From CAWEHT01 sp963808455 (GTDB lineage Bacteria > Chloroflexota > Anaerolineae > CG2-30-64-16): a stretch of DNA of 23,521 nt. Shown piece after piece: positions 7,925-15,727 of this stretch; within the stretch, counting starts at the first letter, position 1; every line of letters begins with the position of its first letter. Location of the stretch: positions 1 through 23,521 of the forward strand of contig CAWEHT010000373.1 of NCBI GenBank assembly GCA_963808455.1. The letters are read 5' to 3'. Below the pieces are notes generated by a model. The model had not been told where the DNA came from and made no database searches. It worked only from the letters and a program-made list of their open reading frames with translations. Made by a program: the position numbers and the translations under genes.

Positions 7925-9173
7925 TTGAGCCTCGAGCTGAGCAAGATCAGCGATCAGGTGGGCCAGATGGGCCGAGTGCTGGCAGACCGGCAGCGCAGGC
8001 ACGACGAGCAGGTGCAGCAAGCCCGGCAAGTGTTGAGGAAAAACGCCGTCGTGACAGAGGCTTTGCGCCGAAAAATCGCAACGGCCTGTCGTAGCGATGA
8101 GTCATGGCGTGGCGCTGACCCGGTCGCCGATTGCCTGGACCAGCGGGTCAGCCCCCTTTCCCTCCGCCAACCCGCCACGTTGCTGGCGGCGGACGGCAGC
8201 CAGATCTATCCCAACCGTCACGACATCGCCCCTTTCTTTCTGATCAACATCGGTAGCATCGCTTTGCGCCAGGGCAGCGGCCAGGCGCCCGATGTGGCAA
8301 CGCGCCCGACGATCTATTTTGAGGACGGCGACCTCTATGACGACGGGGGGCATCTGCACCAGCCCGAGCACGTCGATGCGCTGCGCGCCACGCAGGAACT
8401 CGATGTGCTCGTGGAACTGGCCGAGGCCGAGCGCAGCGCCCTGGGTGGCGACCTGACGCGCCCGATCTTTGCCCTTTCCGATGGCCCTCTCTTACCCTGG
8501 CAGTCGCAGCGCCAACGGAGCAGGGTGAACGAGCCGGCCGGCGATCCCCGCTTCAGCCGCTTCATCGCTCAACTCGAGCGCCTGCGCGCGCTGCACGTCG
8601 TGCCGGTTGGATACGTTCAACCGGCCGAGCAGCGCCAACCTCTTACGCACCCTGGAACTGGCGGCTACTCCTCTCGAGCGCGTGGAACGCCAGACGGTGC
8701 GGTATGGTCCCTACCGCTCGCTTACAGACAGGCTGTTGCTGGCGGATCTCGTGCCCAACCAGCGCACCGGCCTGTTCGCGTCGACCAGCGCGTTGAACAA
8801 ACAGCTGGGCCACGCCAGCGGCGATGGCCCCGGCTACCAGGTCATCTTCTTCTACTTGAATGTGGCCCGTGAGGCTGCCGAGGATGGGGACCAGCGGGCG
8901 ATCATTGCCCGCGTTGACTTGCCTGCCTGGGATTGGCTGGTCAATGACGTGGAAAAGTTGGATCATCTGCAGCAAGCGCTGTATGCCGATTGTGATCTGA
9001 CGCGCTACCCGTACACTCTGGCTCGGGCGCATGAGCTGGCCGTGGTGGCCAATTTTGATCGGGCAAACCTCGAACACATGTTGCAGCAATCCATGTGGCG
9101 CTGTGGCATACCGCCGATGACCTCCTATAAGGAAGCCGCCAAACAGTGGACTCGGCGCAGACGGAGGAGATGA
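7925..9173 (+). CDS. nurA: NurA domain nuclease (frameshifted, probably a sequencing error)
   Basis: NurA is the 5'-end resection nuclease that works bound to the HerA translocase. The start is TTG at 7925 with GGAGGG four bases before it. The first frame gives residues 1-231 with the two metal-binding motifs LLAADGSQIYP (Asp90) and IFALSDGPLL (Asp186), ending in HVVPVGYV. The homology then continues in the next frame with NRPSSANLLRTLELA, LTDRLLLADLVP, and the C-terminal hallmark YPYTLARAHELAVVANFDR. Removing one base at 8616-8618 joins them as GYV-NRPSSANLL, the expected order for NurA (usual form DRPxSAD), and gives 415 residues. Everything needed for activity is then present. The stop is four bases from the next start, with GGAGGAG between 9162 and 9168 serving that gene. 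Confidence 0.85.
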
Positions 9174-9176
9174 CGC

Positions 9177-9782
9177 ATGGCCGAGACGCCTATCATGCTG
9201 GGCCGGGTGCTGCGCGCCGGCACGAGCAGCTTTGTTCTGGGTTGCAACCAGTATATCGCCGAGCAGGAGGGATTCATCCCCGAGTTTGGCGGTTTTGTCA
9301 AAGTGGATTCGATGCGGGGCAGCCCGATCTACGGTTTGATCCACGATGTCGGCGTCGAAGACGACGACTTCGTGCGGCAGCTGGTGGCTGCAGGCATCCA
9401 GGACCGGACCATCATCGAAGACCACCGCCGGAATCGCCAGGTCCTGGTGACGGTCGGGGTGCTGATCCTGGGATACGGCCGGGAGTCGAGGATGGTTTAC
9501 CTCCTGCCGCCTCAGCCGCCGGGCACGCTCAGGGAGGTCTACGCCTGCACGGCTGAGGAAGTGGCCCGCGTCACGGCCGGTCACCGATGGCTGCGAACCG
9601 TGCTCAGGGCGCCCGATGTGCCGGCCGAGCAGCTGCTGGCCGCGGCGATGCACCGGGCCGCCGCGTCGCGCCCACCGGAGCAGCGCGATGGCTATCTGGT
9701 CGACGCCGGCCGTGAGTTGGCCCGCCTGTGCTCACCGGATGACTTGCCGGTTGCCGATGCCATCTTACGCCAGTTACACTAA
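9177..9782 (+). CDS. Small HAS-barrel-like protein of the HerA-NurA operon
   Basis: A 201-residue protein starting at ATG 9177, three bases after the nurA stop, with GGAGGAG upstream. The first 70 or so residues (IMLGRVLRAGTSSFVLGC, EFGGFVKVDSMRGSPIYGLIHDVG) resemble the HAS-barrel, the small beta-barrel that HerA and F1 ATPase subunits carry at their N-terminus. The rest (YACTAEEVARVTAGHRWLRTVL to the end) is helical and has no motif I know. There is no Walker motif, signal peptide or membrane segment. By position, between nurA and herA, it probably helps HerA and NurA assemble. That role is inference; the barrel assignment rests on pattern similarity by eye. Confidence 0.7.
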   Translation: MAETPIMLGRVLRAGTSSFVLGCNQYIAEQEGFIPEFGGFVKVDSMRGSPIYGLIHDVGVEDDDFVRQLVAAGIQDRTIIEDHRRNRQVLVTVGVLILGYGRESRMVYLLPPQPPGTLREVYACTAEEVARVTAGHRWLRTVLRAPDVPAEQLLAAAMHRAAASRPPEQRDGYLVDAGRELARLCSPDDLPVADAILRQLH

Positions 9783-9797
9783 GAGGACGGACAGGAT

Positions 9798-11585
9798 ATG
9801 AGCAGCGCCAGCGATGCCTTCGATACCGAATGGGACGAGATGCCCGATGCGCACCAGGAGCGTGCGGAAGGGCGCGCCCGGGCCACGCAGGCCGACCGGC
9901 TGGGGATCATCATCGGCGGGTCGCTGTCAACTGGCATAGATGTCAAGCTGGATCGCGACGTATCCCTGGAAGGGCTGGCCGTAGGCCGGTACGTGGTGGC
10001 GCGCGGCCGCCAGGCGCGCTTCTTTTGCATGGCGACCGATGTGGCGCTCGACGCGGCCAACCCCGACGTGGCCAGGAATCCGCCCGATCTCAGCGATCCG
10101 TTCCTGGCGGAGGTCTATCACGGCACTATCGTGTACGGCGTGCTGCACCTCAGCCCGCTGCTGATCTTGCCCGCAGGCAGCTCTGAGGTCAAGCCGGTCA
10201 AGACGGTGCCCGAGTACTTTACCCCGGTCTATACGGCCAGCCAGGCGGAGATCGACCAGGTCTTCGGTGAAGAGGGGGTAGGGCGCGCCGATCCGCGTGG
10301 CCACGAGCAGCACTTTTTCCACGTCGGCGCGCCGCTTGACATGGAAACTGTGAAGATCACGCTGAATCTTGAGCGCATGGTCGAACGCTCTAGCGGCGTG
10401 TTCGGCAAATCGGGCACGGGCAAGACTTTCTTGAGCCGCCTGTTGCTGGCCGGCATCCTGCAGAGCGGCACAGCGGTCAGCCTGATCTTCGACATGCACA
10501 ACGAGTACGGCTGGGAGGCCGGCGCCGAACACACCAGCACGGTCAAGGGCTTGAAGCAGATCTTCCCCGGCCGGGTCAGCATCTTTACCCTCGACGATGA
10601 ATCGAGCCGGCGTCGCCAATCGAATCCCGACTTCACAGTCACTATCGGCTACGATCAGATCGAGCCTGAGGACCTGGAGATGTTGGCCGGCATCATGAAC
10701 CTCCAACCGGCCCAGGTAGGCGCCGTTTACGCTCTCCATCGCAAGTTGGGGGCACGCTGGCTGCAGAATTTCCTCGACGAGCAATGGGTGGACGGCTACG
10801 GCGGCATCGAACCGGAGTCGGGCAAACCGGTGACCGGGCTGAGGGCGCTGGCCGCAGACCTGGGACAGAGCCAGAGCACGCTGGCTGCCCTGCACCGTCG
10901 CTTCGAGCGCATGCGCACCTATGGTTTTCTCAAGCCCCATGCCCTGGACGATTCGGTGGGGCGCATCATGCGTTATCTGGAAGCCGGCAACAGTGTCGTA
11001 TTGGAATTCGGCCGCTATGGCAGTGACCTGGATGCCTATATCCTCGTGGCCAACTTCCTGACGCGACGCATCCATCACAAGTATGTCGAACGGAAGGAAC
11101 AGGCCCTGGGCATCAAGAGCGCCGACGACAAGCCGCTGGTGATCGTCATCGAAGAAGCGCACAAGTTCCTCGAAAAGGCCATCGCCGGACAGACCATCTT
11201 CGGCACCATCGCGCGCGAGCTGCGCAAGTACAACGTAACCCTGATGGTCGTGGATCAGCGGCCGAGCGACATCGACCCCGAAGTGATGTCGCAGATCGGC
11301 ACGCGCGTGACTTTGCTTCTGGATAACCCCGACGACATCCAGGCCGTGCTTTCGGGCGTCAACGGGTCAACCGGGCTACGCGAGGTGTTGGCCCGGCTGG
11401 ATACCCAGGAACAGGCGCTGATCCTCGGCCACGCTGTGCCGATGCCTGTGGTGGTCCAGATCCGACGCTACGACACGGACTTCTACAGGGCCATGGGAGC
11501 CCGAAGCGCCGAGGAACTGGCTGCGACGGCGGAGGATCGGCACAGACGGTTGCGTGCTGCCGGGCATTTCGACGGATTCGACTGA
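9798..11585 (+). CDS. herA: HerA family DNA translocase/helicase ATPase
   Basis: Hexameric FtsK/HerA-type ATPase that pumps DNA and activates NurA at broken ends. Seen: a HAS-barrel at the N-terminus (LGIIIGGSLSTGIDVKLDRDV and VGRYVVARG, about residues 35-75); Walker A GKSGTGKT at 203-210; a DMHNEYGWE segment; Walker B VIVIEEAHKFLE with Glu452-Glu453; and the conserved tail RELRKYNVTLMVVDQRPSDID, with TRVTLLLDNPDDIQAVLSG after it. At 595 residues it is normal for bacterial and archaeal HerA. The ATG at 9798 follows AGGACAGGA. It lies 15 bases after the HAS-barrel gene and 11 bases before the mre11-like gene, so a single operon is likely. Confidence 0.92.
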   Translation: MSSASDAFDTEWDEMPDAHQERAEGRARATQADRLGIIIGGSLSTGIDVKLDRDVSLEGLAVGRYVVARGRQARFFCMATDVALDAANPDVARNPPDLSDPFLAEVYHGTIVYGVLHLSPLLILPAGSSEVKPVKTVPEYFTPVYTASQAEIDQVFGEEGVGRADPRGHEQHFFHVGAPLDMETVKITLNLERMVERSSGVFGKSGTGKTFLSRLLLAGILQSGTAVSLIFDMHNEYGWEAGAEHTSTVKGLKQIFPGRVSIFTLDDESSRRRQSNPDFTVTIGYDQIEPEDLEMLAGIMNLQPAQVGAVYALHRKLGARWLQNFLDEQWVDGYGGIEPESGKPVTGLRALAADLGQSQSTLAALHRRFERMRTYGFLKPHALDDSVGRIMRYLEAGNSVVLEFGRYGSDLDAYILVANFLTRRIHHKYVERKEQALGIKSADDKPLVIVIEEAHKFLEKAIAGQTIFGTIARELRKYNVTLMVVDQRPSDIDPEVMSQIGTRVTLLLDNPDDIQAVLSGVNGSTGLREVLARLDTQEQALILGHAVPMPVVVQIRRYDTDFYRAMGARSAEELAATAEDRHRRLRAAGHFDGFD

Positions 11586-11596
11586 GCGGAGCGCCT

Positions 11597-12856
11597 GTGT
11601 TGCCTATCAAATTGCTGCACACCGCCGACATTCATATCGGGATGGAGAACTACGGGCGCACTGATCCCGACACCGGGCTCAACGGCCGGGTCATGGATTT
11701 CCTGCGCCGGCTGAGCGACATGGCCGATTGCGCGATCGCGCAAGGCGTCAACCTTTTCGTCTTTGCCGGCGATGCCTACCGGACGCGCGATCCGAATCCG
11801 ACTTACCAGCGCGAGTTTGCCCGGCGCATCAAGAAGGTGGCGGATGCCGGCATCCCGGTCGTCTTGCTCGTCGGCAACCACGATCTGCCGGCCGTCACCC
11901 GGCGGGCCACGAGCATCTCGATTTTCGATACGCTGGCCGTGCCGAACACTTACGTGGCTGACGGTTTCCGCCTCTTGGAGATCACCTGCAGGCGTGGCCA
12001 GCGCCTGCAGGTAGCGTCCACGCCGTACCCCTTGCGTTGGGAACTCGTGAGCCGGTCCGAGAGCGAAGGCAAAACGCTGGCCCAGCTCGATGACCTGCTG
12101 GCAGAGAGCTTACAGAGGGGCATCGCCGATCTGGCCGACGAGGCGCGCCGGCAGCCGGATATTCCTGCCATCCTGATCGGGCATTTCAGCGTCAAGGAAG
12201 CCAGCCAGGGCTCGGAGCAGAACATCATGATCGGGCGCGACATCGCCGTGCCGCGCTCGATCCTCTGCGATCCGGTGTGGCGCTACGTGGCGCTGGGGCA
12301 CATCCACAAACACCAAAGCCTGAATCGCGATGCACAGCCGCCGGTGGTCTACAGCGGCAGCATCGAGCGTATCGACTTCGGCGAGGAACGCGAAGAGAAA
12401 GGGTTTGTCCTGGCAGAGATCGGCGCCGAGGCGACGCAGTGGGAGTTCAAGACGGGTTACCAGCTCGAGGCCCGCCGTTTCCTGACGATCCGCGTGGATG
12501 CTCGTTCGGCCAGCGACCCCACAGCCATCGCCCTGGAGGCCATTGCGGGCCGCCGGGGCGATCTGGCGGAGGCGGTGGTGCGCGTGATCGTGCGCCTGAA
12601 CCAGGAACAGGAGCCGCTGCTGAACGATCGCGAGATTGCAGGCGCTCTGGAAGGTGCCCACTACGTGGCCGCGCTGCAGAAAGATATCGTGCGCAACGAC
12701 CGCCAGCGGCTGGGTGGCGTTTCGGTTGAGGCGTTCACCCCGGCCCAGCTGCTCGAAGCGTTCCTCGAGCTCAAGGATGTGCCGGCGGAGCGTGCCGGCC
12801 AGCTCCTCTCCCGCGGCGAGGCGCTGATCAAGGCTGTCGACGACGGGCGGGCATGA
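11597..12856 (+). CDS. Mre11/SbcD-like DNA repair exonuclease
   Basis: A metallophosphoesterase nuclease that trims DNA ends. Seen: all metal-binding motifs in order, namely TADIHIG (Asp11, His13), FAGDAYR (Asp59), VGNHD (Asn94-His95-Asp96), IGHFSVKE (His196) and LGHIHKHQ (His235, His237). The rest is a capping domain; 419 residues fits SbcD/Mre11. The start is GTG at 11597 with GGAG at 11588-11591; a TTG one codon later is possible. In most genomes the partner ATPase Rad50/SbcC is encoded next to this gene, but here the next gene is a DUF151 nuclease behind its own promoter. The herA neighbour makes the group resemble the archaeal HerA-NurA-Mre11-Rad50 cluster without Rad50. Confidence 0.9.
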   Translation: MLPIKLLHTADIHIGMENYGRTDPDTGLNGRVMDFLRRLSDMADCAIAQGVNLFVFAGDAYRTRDPNPTYQREFARRIKKVADAGIPVVLLVGNHDLPAVTRRATSISIFDTLAVPNTYVADGFRLLEITCRRGQRLQVASTPYPLRWELVSRSESEGKTLAQLDDLLAESLQRGIADLADEARRQPDIPAILIGHFSVKEASQGSEQNIMIGRDIAVPRSILCDPVWRYVALGHIHKHQSLNRDAQPPVVYSGSIERIDFGEEREEKGFVLAEIGAEATQWEFKTGYQLEARRFLTIRVDARSASDPTAIALEAIAGRRGDLAEAVVRVIVRLNQEQEPLLNDREIAGALEGAHYVAALQKDIVRNDRQRLGGVSVEAFTPAQLLEAFLELKDVPAERAGQLLSRGEALIKAVDDGRA

Positions 12857-12892
12857 GGGGCGTGCCCGGCGTATACCGGCTGCTTCGAGTGC

Positions 12893-12921
12893 TTGTATGG
12901 CCGGGACGGCTGTGCTATAAT
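12893..12921 (+). promoter_or_regulatory. Predicted extended -10 promoter of the nuclease-dnaB-dnaD operon
   Basis: TTGTAT at 12893-12898, a 17-base spacer, and a perfect TATAAT at 12916-12921 preceded by TGc (12913-12915), the extended -10 element. The start site would be near 12928, about 45 bases before the ATG at 12973. AAGGGAGG at 12956-12963 is the ribosome binding site. Confidence 0.65.
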
Positions 12922-12972
12922 GAAACCAGATTTCTTGGGAGACCGTGGGGGAACCAAGGGAGGCTAACAGCG

Positions 12973-13483
12973 ATGGTAGAAGTGACGATCGACAGCGTGC
13001 GCATTAGTTTGATGTCGCAGCATCGAATTGTTGTGCTGAAAGACCAGGAATCACCTCGCTTTTTGCCCATCTGGATCGGTCCGTTTGAGGCAGATGCCAT
13101 TACGATCGAGCTGCAAGGGGTTGAGGTCGCTCGCCCGTTGACACACGATCTGCTGAAGTCGGTGATCGACAAGTTAGGAGCTGAGGTAGACCGGGTGGCT
13201 ATCACCGACTTGCGCAATGACACCTTCTATGCCCAGAATCTCGCTGAACATCGATGGGCGGCGGCTGGACATCGATTCACGGCCCAGCGATGCCATCGCG
13301 TTGGCCGTGCGCACCCGTGTGCCGGTGTTTGTCGAAGATCAGGTCATGGATCAGGCTGCCATTTCCCCGGAGCAAGACCTCGAGAGCAGTGGCCCGGCGG
13401 CCGAGGCGCCCAAGGCTGCGACGGAAGCTCCTGACGCGTTCAAGGAGTTCCTGGAAGGGTTGGACCTGGGCGGGCTGGAATAG
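12973..13483 (+). CDS. DUF151 bifunctional nuclease family protein (frameshifted)
   Basis: The first frame gives the family start MVEVTIDSVRISLMSQHRIVVLKD, then FLPIWIGPFEADAI and RPLTHDLLKSVIDKLGAEVDRVAITDLRNDTFYA. The homology continues in the next frame as RISLNIDGRRLDIDSRPSDAIALAVRTRVPVFV. Removing one C from the CCC run at 13232-13234 gives FYA-RISLNIDG and a 169-residue protein, the usual length for this domain plus a short acidic tail (FKEFLEGLDLGGLE). The family includes plant and bacterial proteins reported to have both DNase and RNase activity; the bacterial role is poorly known. The ATG at 12973 is chosen over an in-frame ATG at 12853, because 12853 lies before the promoter and the extra residues do not match the family. 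Confidence 0.85.
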
Positions 13484-13521
13484 ACGAAAACGACGACGTG
13501 TCTTGCGTTCGAAGAAGTGAC

Positions 13522-13554
13522 GTGCGCGCCTGCGCGGTTGGCGAGGGCGCGCAC
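13522..13554 (+). terminator. Hairpin between the DUF151 gene and dnaB
   Basis: A perfect nine-base stem, GTGCGCGCC at 13522-13530 with GGCGCGCAC at 13546-13554, and a 15-base loop. No T-run follows, so it may be an attenuating or mRNA-stabilising hairpin rather than a full terminator. dnaB starts 26 bases later. Confidence 0.4.
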
Positions 13555-13580
13555 TTGCTGTCTGCACCAGTGACATAGCC

Positions 13581-14929
13581 ATGGACGGACCCGACAAGAG
13601 CGTACCTGCGAATCTGGAGGCTGAAGAGGCGGTCCTCGGCTCGCTGCTGATCGACCCCGATGCGATCATCAAGATCGCCGCCTTTCTCAGGGCCGACGAT
13701 TTCTATCGCGAGAAGAACGGGTGGATCTATCAGGCGATCCTGGATTTGCACGAGCGCCGGGAGCCGGCCGATTTCGTGACCCTGGTCGACGAATTGGGGC
13801 GCCGGCAAATCTTGCAGGAAGTGGGTGGGGTGGCCTATGTCACTTCTCTGATCAACGGCGTGCCCACGGCGGTGCATGTCGAACATTATGCTCACATTAT
13901 CGAGCGCACGTCTACCTTGCGACGGCTGATCGGCGCAGCCGGCCAGGTGGCAGCCCTGGCCTACGAAGAGGCCCAGGACCTGGACGAGGTCGTGGATCGG
14001 GCCGAGCAGCTGATCTTCGGCGTCTCCGAGCGCCGAGCGCGGGCGCGACCTGTCGCCCGTCCACCAGATCATGAGCGATGTGGTCAACCGCATCGAATAT
14101 CTGCACAGCCATAAGGGCGACATCCTGGGTGTGCCGTCGGGCTTTGGCCGCCTCGATAAGCTGCTCGGTGGGTTCCAAAAGTCAGACTTGATCGTGCTGG
14201 CGGCCAGGCCGGGTGTCGGCAAGACCAGCCTGGCACTGGGCGTCGCCATGAACGCCGCAAGGCACGGACAGCGCGTGGCCTTCTTCTCCCTCGAGATGAG
14301 CTCCGAGCAATTGGTGCAGCGTCTGCTCTCCTCTGAGACGGGCATCAACCAGCAGCGTCTGCGGCTTGGCGACATAAGCGATGACGAGTGGTCGCTGCTG
14401 ATGGAGGCCGCCAGCGTGCTCTCGGAAACCTTGCTTTTCATCGACGATACCCCGGCCATGTCGGTCCTCGAGCTGCGCAGCAAGGCCCGTCGCCTGCAAG
14501 CCGAGCATGGCCTGGACATGGTGGTCGTCAACTACTTGCAGCTGATGCGCTCCGACGCTCGCAACGAGAACCGTGTGCAGGAGATCAGCTATATCACGCG
14601 CGCCCTCAAGAGCCTGGCGCGCGAGCTCGAGGTGCCTCTGTTGGCGCTCTCGCAGCTCTCGCCGCGCTGTGGAAGCGCGCTCAGACCACAAGCCCATCCT
14701 GTCTGACCTGCGCGAGAGCGGGTCGATCGAGCAAGATTCGGATGTCGTCATGTTCATCTATCGCGAAGACATGGTGAAGGAAAACTCCGAAAGAAAGAAT
14801 ATCGCCGACGTGATCGTGGCCAAGCACCGCAACGGCCCAACCGACACTGTGCCGTTGTACTTCGAGAAGGAGCTGACCCGCTTTAGAGAGCTGGAATTGA
14901 CGCGGGTGCCGCTGGAGGCCGGTGGATGA
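13581..14929 (+). CDS. dnaB: Replicative DNA helicase DnaB (two frameshifts)
   Basis: The hexameric helicase that opens the replication fork. Residues 1-154 hold the N-terminal domain (VPANLEAEEAVLGSLLIDPDAI, FYREKNGWIYQAI, GGVAYVTSLING). The next frame carries the linker and RecA-like core (IPSGFGRLD-type segment VPSGFGRLDKLLGGFQ, Walker A AARPGVGKTS, FSLEMSSEQLVQRLL, VVVNYLQLMRSD). The third frame holds SRAVEARSDHKPILSDLRESGSIEQDSDVVMFIYRED and the C-terminal end. One extra base near 14036-14043 and one at 14662-14663 account for both shifts; repaired length is 448 residues, normal for DnaB. The Walker B aspartate of DYLQLM is Asn here (codon 14530-14532). The stop overlaps the dnaD start (ATGA at 14926-14929), so the two genes are translationally coupled. 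Confidence 0.9.
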
Positions 14930-15654
14930 AAGACGCGATGCAAGGCTTTGCGGGATTCCCTGCCGGCAAGCTGGCCACCACGCCGGTGCCCAACCTGTTC
15001 TTCAGTGATTTGCTGCCGTTGATCGACGATCTCGCCGAACTGAAACTGACGCTTCATTTGTTCTGGTTGATCGGCCGCAAACGTGGCCCCCTGCGCTATG
15101 CGCGCCTCAGCGAGCTGCTGGCCGACGAGAGGCTCCTGGCCGGTCTGGCCTCGCCGGCCAGATGCGGCGAGGCGGCGCTGCGCGATGCCATGCAGCGGGC
15201 GGTCGCGCGCGGTGCTGTCTTGCATGTCGTCGTGCATCGGGGCGAAGCAGTCGAAGACTGGTACATGGTCAATAGCCCCAACGGCCGCGAGGTGCTGGAG
15301 CGGTTGCATTCCGGTGAGCTTGACCTCAAGGCCGACGTGGCCGAGGACGTGCAGCTGCAGGTCGAGCGGCCCAATGTCTTCGTCCTGTATGAGCAGAATA
15401 TCGGCATGCTCACGCCGATGATCGCCGACGAGCTGCGCGAGGCCGAGCAGCATTACCCTGCCGCGTGGATCGACGACGCGTTCCGCGAGGCCGTGGCGCT
15501 CAATAAGCGCAATTGGCGCTACATCTTGCGCATCCTGGAGCGCTGGCGGGCCGGAGGCAAGGATGGCGGCAGGCCGACTGAGCCGCCCGGCAACGTGCAG
15601 GACCTCAAGCGCTACTATGTGCCGGAGGGCTACGAGGACTTGATCGAGCATTGA
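14926..15654 (+). CDS. dnaD: DnaD domain primosomal protein
   Basis: A 242-residue protein. The N-terminal 115 or so residues (FFSDLLPLIDDLAELKLTLHLFWLIGRKRG, LRYARLSELLADERLL) look like the winged-helix domain of DnaD. The C-terminal part (NVFVLYEQNIGMLTPMIADELREAEQHYPAAWIDDAFREAVALNKRNWRYILRILERW, about residues 147-205) is a clear DnaD/DnaB_2 domain, including the late YxxxILxxW element. In Firmicutes, DnaD proteins remodel origin DNA and recruit the helicase and its loader. The position directly between dnaB and a DnaC-like AAA gene, with a four-base overlap with dnaB, strongly supports the same job here. The tail after residue 210 is Gly/Pro-rich and ends in KRYYVPEGYEDLIEH. Confidence 0.88.
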   Translation: MKDAMQGFAGFPAGKLATTPVPNLFFSDLLPLIDDLAELKLTLHLFWLIGRKRGPLRYARLSELLADERLLAGLASPARCGEAALRDAMQRAVARGAVLHVVVHRGEAVEDWYMVNSPNGREVLERLHSGELDLKADVAEDVQLQVERPNVFVLYEQNIGMLTPMIADELREAEQHYPAAWIDDAFREAVALNKRNWRYILRILERWRAGGKDGGRPTEPPGNVQDLKRYYVPEGYEDLIEH

Positions 15655-15664
15655 GGCGCGGCTG

Positions 15665-15682
15665 CCGGCCCCCGGAGGCCGG
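15665..15682 (+). other. Small GC-rich hairpin after dnaD
   Basis: CCGGCC at 15665-15670 pairs with GGCCGG at 15677-15682 across a six-base loop. There is no T-run, so it is a weak terminator candidate. It is immediately followed by the promoter of the AAA loader gene. Confidence 0.3.
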
Positions 15683-15692
15683 GCTGTCAGAG

Positions 15693-15721
15693 TTGAATCT
15701 GCGGCCTGAAGCTGGTACACT
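15693..15721 (+). promoter_or_regulatory. Predicted extended -10 promoter for a leaderless AAA-loader transcript
   Basis: TTGAAT at 15693-15698, 17 bases, then TACACT at 15716-15721 preceded by TGg (15713-15715). Only six bases (TCCCCC) separate the -10 box from the ATG at 15728, so the predicted start site coincides with the start codon. There is no Shine-Dalgarno sequence in front of the gene. Confidence 0.5.
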
Positions 15722-15727
15722 TCCCCC

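Noticed and set aside
9927..11162. Minus-strand open frame of 411 codons
   Set aside because: It is fully antisense to herA and has no family motif; it mirrors the GC-rich third positions of herA.
13440..14531. Minus-strand open frame of 363 codons over dnaB
   Set aside because: Composition is Ser/Arg/Pro-rich shadow coding; the plus strand carries clear DnaB motifs.
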